Shown here in pieces: positions 18,494 through 26,938 of a stretch of 64,000 nucleotides of DNA (position 1 is the first letter of the stretch; each line of letters opens with the position of its first letter). The stretch lies in contig NZ_CP035913.1 in assembly GCF_004209755.1 (NCBI RefSeq), positions 868,001 to 932,000 on the forward strand, in the 5' to 3' direction. This DNA is from Pseudoduganella lutea. Lineage in GTDB: Bacteria > Pseudomonadota > Gammaproteobacteria > Burkholderiales > Burkholderiaceae_D. Made by a program: the position numbers and the translations under genes. A model generated the notes under the pieces. It ran no database searches and was not told the origin of the DNA. It saw only the letters and a list, made by a program, of their open reading frames with translations.

Positions 18494-19297
18494 TCAGCGG
18501 ATCTTTTCCAGCTTGTCGCGCAGCGTCGCCTGCGACAGCTCGCCCACGTGGCGCAGTACCAGCCGCCCGGCGCCATCGTAGAACAGCGTGGTGGGATAGG
18601 CCACGGAGCCGGTACTGGCCGCCAGCCGGCCGGCAGGGTCGGTCACCACGTTCTGCAGATGCAGGCCCTGGCCTGCGAGGTAGCGCCGCACGGTGTCGGC
18701 CGATTCGCGCTGGTTGACGAACACGAAGCCGATCTCCGGATTGGCCGCCTGCGCGGCATGCAGCACCGGCATTTCGCGCCGGCAGGGCGGGCACCACGTG
18801 GCCCACAGGTTGACCACCAGCGGCTTGCCGGCAAAGCGCGCCAGCGCGATCTCGGTGCCGTCGAGCTGGCGCACCGTCACATCCGGCATCGGCGCACGCG
18901 CCGGCGTCATCCACTGCACGGCCAGCGTGCCACCACCCCACAGCGCCAGCCCGGCCAGCGCGGACACCAGCAGCGGGCGGCGCAGCGCATCGCTGCGCCG
19001 CACCAGCTCGATACCGACCACGCAGGCTGCGAGCAGGCCGATCGCCGGCTCGAAACCGCCATCGCGGATATCGAACGCGGTCCATGGCGCGCCTGCATAG
19101 ATATCGCGGTGCTTGAACACGAACATGAGGCGTGCGGCGAGGAAGCCGACGACGATCATCTTCCACAACAGCGGGCCGGCATCCACGCCGCGCCGGCGGT
19201 GGAACCAGTCCGCGATGCCGGTGGCAAGCAGGATCGCCAGCAGGGACAGCACGGCACTCGTCGGCAGCACGACGGGGCCCAGCGTGATCGAGTCCAT
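18494..19297 (-). CDS. membrane protein with C-terminal TlpA-like thioredoxin domain
   Basis: The 267-residue product has about four membrane helices in the first 125 residues (LPTSAVLSLLAILLATGIA, LLWKMIVVGFLAARLMFVF). This arrangement resembles a shortened prolipoprotein diacylglyceryl transferase-like domain. A periplasmic thioredoxin fold follows, with WATWCPPCRREM as the redox site and VAYPTTLFYD carrying the cis-proline. It would reduce or isomerise periplasmic disulfides. The start ATG overlaps the stop of the upstream CGNR gene by one base (TAATG), so the two are translationally coupled. Longer in-frame starts run into that gene and are rejected. Confidence 0.85.
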   Translation of the reverse strand: MDSITLGPVVLPTSAVLSLLAILLATGIADWFHRRRGVDAGPLLWKMIVVGFLAARLMFVFKHRDIYAGAPWTAFDIRDGGFEPAIGLLAACVVGIELVRRSDALRRPLLVSALAGLALWGGGTLAVQWMTPARAPMPDVTVRQLDGTEIALARFAGKPLVVNLWATWCPPCRREMPVLHAAQAANPEIGFVFVNQRESADTVRRYLAGQGLHLQNVVTDPAGRLAASTGSVAYPTTLFYDGAGRLVLRHVGELSQATLRDKLEKIR

Positions 19298-19914
19298 TAT
19301 TCCCCCACCGAGCGTTGGCGGAACCGGGCCGCCTTGTGGCGGTTGCCGCACAGGGCCATGCTGCACCAGCGGCGTTTGTGCGCCTTCGTGCGGTCGTAGA
19401 ACCATAGCACGCAGTCGGGGTGCTCGCACTGCCTGACGAGCGTGAAATCGCCGTCGGCCAGCAATTGCGCCACCGCTTCCGCGACGGGCCCCAGCATCGC
19501 CGCGATCGCGTCGCCACGCGGCTCGCGCTTCACCACCAGCTTGCCATGGCCGTCGTGGACCAGTTGCGGCGCACTGACATGAGTGGCGAGGATGGCATTC
19601 AACGGGCGGGGATCAGCCGTCTTGCCGGCCTTGCGGCGCGTGACCAGCCCGCGGGCCAGCGTGCGCAGCGCCGTGGCCTGCGCCAGCAACGCGGCACCAT
19701 CGGCCGCCTTCGCGCCTGCCGGCGCAACGATACCCTGCCGCTCGAGCCAGCGCCGCACATCGTCGCCACTGCGCCAGAAATCGACGGCCGCGCCATCGTC
19801 GCGCGCCTCGGTGTTCAGCAGGTCCAACGCCAGGTGATCGGCCAGCACCGGGGCCTCGTCCGGCGCATGTTTCGCAGTTGCCGCGGTTGTCGCAGTTGTC
19901 GCAGTTGCCATCAA
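19297..19914 (-). CDS. ABATE / CGNR zinc-finger transcription regulator
   Basis: A 205-residue protein. The N-terminal part (about 20-140) matches the ABATE domain layout (LADHLALDLLNTEARDD, DVRRWLE). The C-terminal zinc finger has ligands in CEHPDCVLWFYDRTKAHKRR and CSMALCGNRHKAARFR, which includes the family-defining CGNR. CGNR proteins are regarded as stress- or metabolite-responsive regulators. The gene is divergent from the alpha/beta hydrolase gene across 124 bases that hold two matching dyads, so it probably controls itself and the hydrolase. Codons 3-14 come from an Ala/Thr microsatellite-like run. A second ATG is one codon downstream. Confidence 0.88.
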   Translation of the reverse strand: MMATATTATTAATAKHAPDEAPVLADHLALDLLNTEARDDGAAVDFWRSGDDVRRWLERQGIVAPAGAKAADGAALLAQATALRTLARGLVTRRKAGKTADPRPLNAILATHVSAPQLVHDGHGKLVVKREPRGDAIAAMLGPVAEAVAQLLADGDFTLVRQCEHPDCVLWFYDRTKAHKRRWCSMALCGNRHKAARFRQRSVGE

Positions 19915-20003
19915 ATAACCCCTGAAAAATACGTTGACAGGTTACGGAAGGCGGCGCACACTCCGGTTCAAGTAACCCAATAAATTTGATTATACAGGTT
20001 ATC
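19914..20003. promoter_or_regulatory. two matched dyads RTAACC-N19-GGTTAY in a divergent promoter
   Basis: ATAACC (19915-19920) pairs with GGTTAC (19940-19945), and GTAACC (19972-19977) pairs with GGTTAT (19997-20002). Both pairs have a 25-base start-to-start spacing, and the right-hand half-sites share the longer ACAGGTTA. A TTGACA hexamer (19934-19939) abuts the first dyad. The placement between the CGNR regulator gene and its divergent neighbour makes these likely operators for that regulator. Confidence 0.6.
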
Positions 20004-20038
20004 AAGCCATCCCACCGACCCGCCTACCAGGAGCCACC

Positions 20039-20944
20039 ATGACCGCACCCACCGCAAGCGCAACCGCCCATGCCGAAACAGCCCATGCCGGGCAGGTCCA
20101 TTACCGCACGATGGACATCAACGGTGTCGATCTCTTCTATCGTGAAGCCGGCGCACCGGCGGCGCCGGCCATCCTGCTGCTGCACGGCTTCGGCGCTTCA
20201 TCCCACATGTTCCGCGAGCTGATCCCGCGACTGGCCGGGCGCTACCGAGTGATCGCGCCCGACCTGCCGGGCTTCGGCCAGACCACCGCCCCGGCGGGTT
20301 TCGACTGGACGTTCGACAGCCTCGCATCGGTGATCGACGCCTTTACCCGCGCGAAGGAACTGGATCGCTATGCGCTCTATGTGTTCGACTACGGCGCCCC
20401 GGTGGGCTGGCGCCTGGCGGTGGACAATCCGGAAAGGATTACCGCGATCGTGACCCAGAACGGCAATGGCTACGAGGAAGGCCTGAGCACGGGCTGGGCG
20501 GAAATGCGCAAGGCGTGGGCCGAGCCGACCGCCGCCAACCGCGAAGCGCTGCGCAAGTTCAATACGCTGGAGATGCTGCGCTGGCAGTACACGGAGGGCG
20601 TCAGCGATACCTCGCTGCTGGCACCGGAGAGCTGGCAGCTGGCTCACGCGTCGATCGAGCGGATCGGCGTCGACGTGCAGATGGACCTGCTGGTCGACTA
20701 TGGCAGCAATGTCGCCCACTACGCGCGGCTGCATGAATTCTTCCGCAGCCACCAGCCGCCCACCTTGGCGATCTGGGGCTGGAACGATCCGTTCTTCCTG
20801 CCCGCCGGCGCCGAAGCCTTCCAGCGCGACAACGGCAACGCGGAAGTGCGCTTTTTGGACACGGGCCACTTCGCCATCGAAACGCATGGCCGGGAGATCG
20901 CGGCGGCCATGCTGGATTTCCTGGGCCGCAGCCTGCCGGCATGA
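20039..20944 (+). CDS. alpha/beta hydrolase with aspartate nucleophile
   Basis: A 301-residue cytoplasmic hydrolase. LLHGFGASSHMF near residue 48 supplies the oxyanion segment. The nucleophile elbow near 117-122 is YVFDYGAP, with Asp instead of Ser, as in haloalkane dehalogenases and epoxide hydrolases. The acid is likely in WGWNDPFF near 247, and the base is His in DTGHFAIETH near 280. The Trp that follows the nucleophile in classical dehalogenases is Tyr here, so I do not assign a substrate. AGGAG six bases before the ATG supports the start. It is divergent from the CGNR regulator gene, its probable controller. Confidence 0.85.
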   Translation: MTAPTASATAHAETAHAGQVHYRTMDINGVDLFYREAGAPAAPAILLLHGFGASSHMFRELIPRLAGRYRVIAPDLPGFGQTTAPAGFDWTFDSLASVIDAFTRAKELDRYALYVFDYGAPVGWRLAVDNPERITAIVTQNGNGYEEGLSTGWAEMRKAWAEPTAANREALRKFNTLEMLRWQYTEGVSDTSLLAPESWQLAHASIERIGVDVQMDLLVDYGSNVAHYARLHEFFRSHQPPTLAIWGWNDPFFLPAGAEAFQRDNGNAEVRFLDTGHFAIETHGREIAAAMLDFLGRSLPA

Positions 20945-21000
20945 TGGGAAGAGTGAAGCGGTGATAGCATCGGGCTTTCATCGACACCGACGGAGTTGCA

Positions 21001-21387
21001 ATGATCTTCGATCCCCGCGACACGTATCTCCACCTTGCTGAAGACGGCACCGCGCGACAATTGGCCGGCGACGCCTTCTGGCAGATGCCCGAATCCGAGG
21101 CCGGCCGCTATGACCGGGGCTGGCTGGTCACTGCGTTCGATTTCGATGACGACTGGCCGAACTGGGAGATGCATCCGCACGGCGACGAATTCGTATACCT
21201 GCTGTCGGGCGATGTCGAGCTGCATCTCGACCGGGAGGAAGGACTCGTCACCGTTGCGCTGTCGGGCAGTTGTGCAGTCGTGGTGCCGCGCGGCGTGTGG
21301 CATACCGCTACGGTACGTTCACCGAGCCGGATGATGTTCGTCACCCGGGGCGCCGGCACGCAAAGCCGGCCTGTATCGGCTCGGTAA
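21001..21387 (+). CDS. small cupin-domain protein
   Basis: A 128-residue single-domain cupin. The first cupin motif is MHPHGDEFVYLLSGDVELHL, with H-x-H-x3-E metal ligands. The second is VPRGVWHTATV, which supplies the last His. The fold likely binds Fe, Mn or Zn and may act as an isomerase, dioxygenase or small-molecule binder. The role is not visible from sequence. It follows the hydrolase by 56 bases and may be co-transcribed with it. Confidence 0.82.
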   Translation: MIFDPRDTYLHLAEDGTARQLAGDAFWQMPESEAGRYDRGWLVTAFDFDDDWPNWEMHPHGDEFVYLLSGDVELHLDREEGLVTVALSGSCAVVVPRGVWHTATVRSPSRMMFVTRGAGTQSRPVSAR

Positions 21388-21487
21388 TTGCCTGCGCCAG
21401 GCTGCCCCCGCAGGCTGCAATTATCGGTGAAGGCGTGCGGGGAAGGTGTCGCGATATGCAGCATCTCGCCGCCGGTAACGCCGCCGG

Positions 21488-23206
21488 TCAGTGTGACAAC
21501 TGCGGGCGACGTTGCGCGGCGATTGCGTGACGCGCCACGGGAACCTCGCGCAGGCGGAACGTGCCGACGGCCTGTGACAGGCTGGCAGCCTGGTCGCGCA
21601 GGCTTTCGGCCGCCGCCGCGGCCTGCTCGACGAGCGCCGCATTTTGCTGGGTGATGTCGTCCATCATCGTGACGGCCTGGTTGATTTCCTGCAGGCCCGT
21701 GCTCTGCTCGGCGCTGGCGCTGGTGATGCCGGCCATGATGGTTTCCAGCTTGCGCACGGCGTCGACCACCTGGCCCATCGTCTGGCCGGCCTGGTCGGCC
21801 ATGCGGGCGCCCTCTTCCACCGTGCCCGCCGAGTCGCCGATCAGTTCCTTGATTTCACGGGCCGCCGCCGCGCTGCGCTGCGCCAGGTTGCGCACCTCGG
21901 ATGCCACCACGGCAAAGCCGCGGCCCTGTTCGCCGGCGCGGGCCGCTTCCACCGCGGCATTGAGCGCCAGGATATTGGTCTGGAACGCGATGCCGTCGAT
22001 CACGCTGGTGATGTTGCCGATGCGGGTCGAGCTTTCGCGGATCGCGCCCATCGTGCCGACCACCTTCGACACCACTTCGCCACCCCGCGCGGCGATCGAC
22101 GAGGCATCGGCCGCCAGCCGGTTCGCTTCGCTGGCGTCGCTGGCGTTGCGCTGCACCGTATGGGTCAGCGTTTCCATCGACGATGCGGTTTCCTGCAGCG
22201 AACTGGCCTGCGATTCCGTGCGTGCCGACAGGTCGGCGTTGCCGCGCGCGATCTCGCCGGTGGCCACGGCCATTTCGTCGGTACTCGCGTGGATCTTGCC
22301 GATCATGCCGGCAAGGTTGGCGTTGATGGTGGCGATGGCGCGCATCAGGATGCCCACTTCATCGTCGTGCGTCACGCGGATATCCTCGGTAAGGTCGCCT
22401 TGCGCGATCCGCGCGGCGGTGGCCGTGGCGTTGGCCAGGTTGCGCGCGATGTAGCGGTACACGAGCAGCAGGCACAGCACGGTGCCGCCCACGGACAGGG
22501 CCAGCAATACGACCGCCATGGCGAACGCCGTGCGCGTTTCGCCTTCCGCCTTCTCCACCGCCGCGGCCGTGCGGCCATCGAGCATGGCCAGGAATTCGTT
22601 CAGCGGCTGCATGATGCGCGCCTTGTTCTGGTGATACGTGGTGTCGTGCATGATGCGGCGCGCCAACTCCAGGTCCGGCTCGCCCTTGCGCGTAAAGCCG
22701 CCCTTGCCGTCGTCGAACAGGCCCTTCACGGCATTCATCGCGATCACCTCGGTTTTCACGAGGCCGTCGGAATTGGCCTGGGCTTCCTTCAGCTTGCCGA
22801 ATTCCTGCTCCGTGAAGCCGGCCTCCTGCATCAGCTGCTGCAGCGAGACGCTCTTGCCGGACGACGGCGGCACGGGCAGGCCGCCCGCCACGAAGTCCCA
22901 GTAGATCCGCCCGTAGTTTTCCGGGCGTGGCTTGCTGCCGTTGCGAATGTCGAGGATGTCCATGTACTGCCGCTCGTACGACGCATCGCCGGACACGACA
23001 TAAGTACGCGCCAACCGGGTCAGGTCGTCCGAGCTTTGCCGCAGTTCATCGGCCAGCAGGTAGGACTGGTAGCGCGACTGACTGGCCGCCGTGGCGGAGG
23101 CCTGCTTCTCGGAGACGCGCAGCATCGCCCACAGCGTGGCGGCCGCGAGCAGCACGGTCAGTAAGAAGGTGGCGATGAATGCTTGCTTGATGGACAAATG
23201 GCGCAT
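21488..23206 (-). CDS. methyl-accepting chemotaxis protein
   Basis: A 572-residue transducer. A first membrane helix ([21 protein letters not shown]) is followed by a helical periplasmic ligand domain of about 170 residues containing [15 protein letters not shown], and a second helix ([21 protein letters not shown]). Then come HAMP (about 210-265) and a cytoplasmic signalling domain. The signalling hairpin tip has [22 protein letters not shown] and the CheA/CheW contact segment [16 protein letters not shown]. There is no CheR-binding pentapeptide at the C-terminus. No che genes are in the window. The ligand is unknown. It is divergent from the AsmA gene. Confidence 0.95.
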   Translation of the reverse strand: MRHLSIKQAFIATFLLTVLLAAATLWAMLRVSEKQASATAASQSRYQSYLLADELRQSSDDLTRLARTYVVSGDASYERQYMDILDIRNGSKPRPENYGRIYWDFVAGGLPVPPSSGKSVSLQQLMQEAGFTEQEFGKLKEAQANSDGLVKTEVIAMNAVKGLFDDGKGGFTRKGEPDLELARRIMHDTTYHQNKARIMQPLNEFLAMLDGRTAAAVEKAEGETRTAFAMAVVLLALSVGGTVLCLLLVYRYIARNLANATATAARIAQGDLTEDIRVTHDDEVGILMRAIATINANLAGMIGKIHASTDEMAVATGEIARGNADLSARTESQASSLQETASSMETLTHTVQRNASDASEANRLAADASSIAARGGEVVSKVVGTMGAIRESSTRIGNITSVIDGIAFQTNILALNAAVEAARAGEQGRGFAVVASEVRNLAQRSAAAAREIKELIGDSAGTVEEGARMADQAGQTMGQVVDAVRKLETIMAGITSASAEQSTGLQEINQAVTMMDDITQQNAALVEQAAAAAESLRDQAASLSQAVGTFRLREVPVARHAIAAQRRPQLSH

Positions 23207-23479
23207 GGCTGGCTCGCTGAAAGGAAAGATATTTAATACCTAGTGGCAACAGTAGCTTTACTCGCGGAAGCATGTCCAGCAAATGGTGAGAATTCGCGTA
23301 TATTGCCGCGACTTTGTCGGTCGAGGCGCACACAGTTGGCAGGTCGTCATGGCCGATGTGCATGCAAGGTTGTGTGTCTAACAAACAGCAGGCGCCATCG
23401 AAGGTAGGCTTGTGTTTTCTGGCGTACAAAGCGGGGTCTGGTATTCGTCCGCAAGCGCCTTCAACCAGGTGGCGAGGCT

Positions 23480-25504
23480 ATGAAAAAAAATTCCAAGGCT
23501 CTCAAGATAAGCGGAGCCATACTCGCGGCAATCGTCGGATTGCTGATCCTCTTTGCGCTGTTCGACTGGAACATGCTGCGCCCTTACATCAACCGCAAGG
23601 TTTCCGAGACCACGGGGCGCGAATTTGCCATCCAGGGCAACCTGGACGTGAAGTTCCACCGCGGCCTCGACAGCGAAACGGGCTGGCGGCGCTACGTGCC
23701 GCGGCCCTATGTCAGCGTCGAGGACATCCGCATGAGCAACCCGGCATGGAGCACCGTCGGCAATCAGATGGCCACGGCGAAGCGCGTTGATGTGGGCTTC
23801 CGCATCCTGCCCTTGCTGGGCAAGGAATTCGTCATCACCGACCTGCGGCTGGCCGAGCCCAACGTGGCACTGCAGCGCCGCAAGGATGGCAGCAATTCGT
23901 GGACGCTGAAGGACAATGGCCCTTCCGAATGGGAAGTCGATATCCAGCGCCTGGCCTTCTCGACCGGCAGGCTGCGCTACCTCGACGAAGCGATCGACCT
24001 CGACCTGCGGGCGGACGCGAAATCGATCAACGGCAACACCACCCCGGCCGCGCCGGGCGCGCAGCCCTACGGCCTGGCCTTCACGCTGAGCGGCAAATAC
24101 AACAAGGCGCCCGTGACGGGCGGCGGCAAGGCCGGCGCGGTGCTGACGCTGACGGGTTCGGACATCAAGTTCCCAGTCGAGGCCAATGCGGACATCGGCG
24201 GCAACAAGATTTCCGTGAAGGGCACGCTGGACGATCCGAAAACACTGTCCGGCATGGACCTGCAACTGAAGCTGGCCGGTCCCAGCATGGCCGACCTGTA
24301 TCCGCTGACCGGCGTGCTGCTGCCGGAAACGCCGCCCTATTCCACGCATGGCCGGCTGCTCGGCGAGAAGAACGATGCCGACGCGTGGACGTTCACGTAC
24401 CAGAAATTCTCAGGCAAGGTCGGCGCCAGCGATATCGCCGGCACGCTGTCGTATTCGCAGCGCAAGCCGCGGGCGCTGCTGCGCGGCGAGCTCACATCGC
24501 AGCAACTGCGCCTCGCGGACCTGGGCCCTTCCGTGGGCGCCGACACGGGCGCCGGCACGAAGCAGGCCGGCAAGGTGAAGGCGCCGCCCGCCGGCAAGGC
24601 ATTGCCGGTGGACGAATTCGATACGTCGAAATGGGGCGCGCTCGATGCGGACGTGAAGTTCACCGGCAAGCGCATCGTGCGCACCAACGACATTCCCTTG
24701 CAGGACATCGTGGCCGACCTCCACATGAAGGACAAGGTACTGCGGCTCACGCCGCTGCAATTCGGCATGGCGGGTGGCCAGGTGATTTCCAATATCTCGC
24801 TGGACGGCCGCCAGAAAGCCATCGATGCGCAGGCCCGCGTGGCGGCGCGGCACCTGAAGATCAACCGGCTGTTCCCGAAACTGGAATCGATGCGCGGCAG
24901 CTTCGGCGAAATCAACGGCGACGCGGCGCTGGCCGGCAAGGGGAACACGGTGGCTTCGATGCTGGCGTCGTCGAACGGCGAAATGAATGCCGTGGTGACC
25001 GAGGGCTCCGTGAGCAAGTTCGTGCTGGAGCTGGCGGGCCTGAACGTGGCCAACGCGGTGTTCGTGAAGGTATTCGGCGACAAGCAGATCAACATGAACT
25101 GCCTGGCCGCCGAGGCGGCCGTGCGCAATGGCCGGGCGAACGTGCAGCGCTTCGTGCTGGATACGGATGAAGCGGTGGTCGACGTTTCCGGCTACGTGGA
25201 CCTGGCCCAGGAACAGCTGAACCTGGACGTGCGCCCGAAAACCAAGGGCACCCGCATCTTCTCGCTGCGCACGCCGCTGTATGCGAAAGGCACGTTCGCC
25301 GATCCCGACGTGGGGCCGTACAAGGGTCCGCTGGCACTGAAGGCCGGCGCCGCCGTGGCCCTGGCCGCCGTGTCGCCGCTGGCCGCCGTGCTGCCGCTGG
25401 TGAACGTGTCGAAGGTGCCGGACACAAACTGCAAGGCCGCGATCGCCGAAGCCGAGAAGAAGCCGCAGGTGCGCGAGCTGCCGAAGTCCGTCGGCAAGAA
25501 ATAA
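23480..25504 (+). CDS. AsmA family envelope protein
   Basis: A 674-residue protein with one N-terminal membrane anchor (ISGAILAAIVGLLILFALF). The AsmA opening follows: a segment around YINRKVSETTGREFAIQGNL, then EDIRMSNPAWS and VGFRILPLLGKEF. The C-terminal AsmA_2-type part includes GQVISNISLDGRQ and FVLDTDEAVVDVSGYVDLAQE. AsmA-like proteins are periplasmic bridges or modifiers affecting phospholipid transport and outer-membrane assembly. A GAGG just before the ATG supports the start. An intrinsic terminator follows the stop. Confidence 0.92.
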   Translation: MKKNSKALKISGAILAAIVGLLILFALFDWNMLRPYINRKVSETTGREFAIQGNLDVKFHRGLDSETGWRRYVPRPYVSVEDIRMSNPAWSTVGNQMATAKRVDVGFRILPLLGKEFVITDLRLAEPNVALQRRKDGSNSWTLKDNGPSEWEVDIQRLAFSTGRLRYLDEAIDLDLRADAKSINGNTTPAAPGAQPYGLAFTLSGKYNKAPVTGGGKAGAVLTLTGSDIKFPVEANADIGGNKISVKGTLDDPKTLSGMDLQLKLAGPSMADLYPLTGVLLPETPPYSTHGRLLGEKNDADAWTFTYQKFSGKVGASDIAGTLSYSQRKPRALLRGELTSQQLRLADLGPSVGADTGAGTKQAGKVKAPPAGKALPVDEFDTSKWGALDADVKFTGKRIVRTNDIPLQDIVADLHMKDKVLRLTPLQFGMAGGQVISNISLDGRQKAIDAQARVAARHLKINRLFPKLESMRGSFGEINGDAALAGKGNTVASMLASSNGEMNAVVTEGSVSKFVLELAGLNVANAVFVKVFGDKQINMNCLAAEAAVRNGRANVQRFVLDTDEAVVDVSGYVDLAQEQLNLDVRPKTKGTRIFSLRTPLYAKGTFADPDVGPYKGPLALKAGAAVALAAVSPLAAVLPLVNVSKVPDTNCKAAIAEAEKKPQVRELPKSVGKK

Positions 25505-25512
25505 AGTCGATC

Positions 25513-25548
25513 CAGCGCGCGCGGTCTGCGACCCGCGCGCTGCCTTTT
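25513..25548 (+). terminator. intrinsic terminator of the AsmA gene
   Basis: CAGCGCGCG (25513-25521) pairs with CGCGCGCTG (25534-25542), followed by CCTTTTCC. It lies nine bases after the AsmA stop. Confidence 0.75.
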
Positions 25549-25602
25549 CCGAAGCGCCGGGCCCATGGTAGAGTCGCCCTTTCCGCCAGCGCCGATGCGT
25601 TC

Positions 25603-26268
25603 ATGACCAATCCCCACCAGCACAATCCGCACTCGTACGACAGCGATGCGATCGACGCCGTCTACCGCGCCATCCGCGAGCGCCGCGACATGCGTCACTT
25701 CCGTCCCGATCCGATCGACCCGGTGCAGCTGGCGCGCTTCATCGAAGCCGCGCACAGTGCGCCCAGCGTGGGCTACATGCAACCGTGGCGCTTCCTGCGC
25801 ATCACCGACGCGGCGCTGCGGCGCGAGCTGCATGCCCACGTCGACGCCGAGCGCGCCCTTACCGCCGAAGCCATGGGCGAACGGGCCGACGAATTCATGC
25901 GCCTGAAGGTGGAAGGCATCCTCGCGTGCGGCGAGCTGCTCGTCGTGGGGCTTGTCGAGGGCCGCGAGCGCTACGTGTTCGGCCGCCGCACCATGCCGGA
26001 CATGGACCTGGCATCGGCTTCCTGCGCGATCCAGAACTTCTGGCTTGCTGCGCGGGCCGAGGGCTTGGGCGTTGGGTGGGTGTCGCTGTTTGATCCGGAG
26101 CACGTGCGTGTTCTGTGTGGAATGCCTGAAGGCAGCCGTCCTATTGCGCTGCTGTGCGTTGGCCACGTGGACGCGTTTTATCCGGAGCCGATGCTGCAGA
26201 CCGAGCGGTGGGACAGCCGGCGCGAGTTGGGCGGGATCGTTTATGAGAATACGTGGGGGACGCCATGA
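25603..26268 (+). CDS. bluB: 5,6-dimethylbenzimidazole synthase BluB
   Basis: A 221-residue flavin-dependent nitroreductase-fold protein of the BluB type. It shows the FMN-binding start AIRERRDMRHFRPDPI, the BluB-like SAPSVGYMQPWRFLRI, FGRRTMPDMDLASASCAIQN, and AEGLGVGWVSLFDP, with ALLCVGHVDAF near the end. BluB cleaves FMNH2 with oxygen to make dimethylbenzimidazole, the lower ligand of cobalamin. It points towards the cobalamin operon but is separated from it by a 5.2-kb AT-richer insert, so the two were probably neighbours before the insertion. No riboswitch is seen before it. Confidence 0.9.
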   Translation: MTNPHQHNPHSYDSDAIDAVYRAIRERRDMRHFRPDPIDPVQLARFIEAAHSAPSVGYMQPWRFLRITDAALRRELHAHVDAERALTAEAMGERADEFMRLKVEGILACGELLVVGLVEGRERYVFGRRTMPDMDLASASCAIQNFWLAARAEGLGVGWVSLFDPEHVRVLCGMPEGSRPIALLCVGHVDAFYPEPMLQTERWDSRRELGGIVYENTWGTP

Positions 26269-26341
26269 GTTCAAAAAGCATCGATCACGTAATGTGTTTT
26301 GACTTCGGACTTTCGCTCTCCTGAATGCATGGCCCCCTTTA

Positions 26342-26665
26342 CTATCCCGAACTGCAATTACGGCGGCTTAGAATATTTAACAAAACCGGCTGATTAACCT
26401 GAGCGCAACAATATTGTACGCTCCAGGCAATAGATTTTTCACCCTGACGCACCTCATCCAAGTGATTGCCGAAAAGCGCACTCGTCACCATGCGCCCGAT
26501 GTATTCCTTGGATAGTGTATTCATCTTCATGATGTGGCTTAGCGCGATGTCGGCTGACAGTCCGTCGTAGTGCCAAGCCAGCCACAAAGGATCGATGGCA
26601 AACTTAGAGCTGCTAATACAACTGGACGGGCGGTCATGGTCTGCGTTCTGTAGCGGGCACGGCAA
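26342..26665 (-). CDS. doubtful small hypothetical protein or gene fragment
   Basis: An open frame of 107 residues from a TTG; from the internal ATG at 26530 it would be about 62 residues. The text is protein-like in places (HIMKMNTLSKEYIGRMVTSA) but shows no domain, signal or membrane segment. It lies between bluB and an IS5 remnant and overlaps scar DNA, so it may be a gene fragment left by rearrangement. Confidence 0.25.
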   Translation of the reverse strand: MPCPLQNADHDRPSSCISSSKFAIDPLWLAWHYDGLSADIALSHIMKMNTLSKEYIGRMVTSALFGNHLDEVRQGEKSIAWSVQYCCAQVNQPVLLNILSRRNCSSG

Positions 26666-26670
26666 GAAGA

Positions 26671-26871
26671 AAAGTTAGCAATGATTCGTGGGCGGTGCTG
26701 GAGCCGTTGATACCGAAATTTGTCCCGTCGCTAAAAAGAGGCCGTCGGCGTTCGGTCGATGACCAGGCCAATGTGGCCGCACCGAGGCGCTACGAAACGG
26801 GTCCAAACCCGACAGATCGTGGAAAACCAAACCCCAAACGGCATATCGTCGTCGACGCGAGTCATCCATAA
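26671..26871 (+). pseudogene. internally deleted IS5-family transposase remnant
   Basis: The frame read from 26701 gives LEPLIPKFVPSLKRGRRR then SVDDQANVA, which matches the N-terminus of IS5-family transposases (W-x2-LEPLLP ... GRPRxVDDR). It jumps directly to TGPNPTDRGKPNPKRHIVV, the start of the catalytic domain, where family members have 'GPNPTDRGKPG-x-K-x-H', and ends at a stop (26869-26871). About 60-80 residues of the usual N-terminal half and the entire C-terminal catalytic part are missing. No start codon or terminal inverted repeats were found. It is a scar marking past insertion next to the KAP gene. Confidence 0.75.
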
Positions 26872-26938
26872 AGCGCTGCTCTCACCGGCTGCTGCAATCA
26901 TAACTTCTCGCCTCGTAGACGACTTGTGTAAGCGGCTC

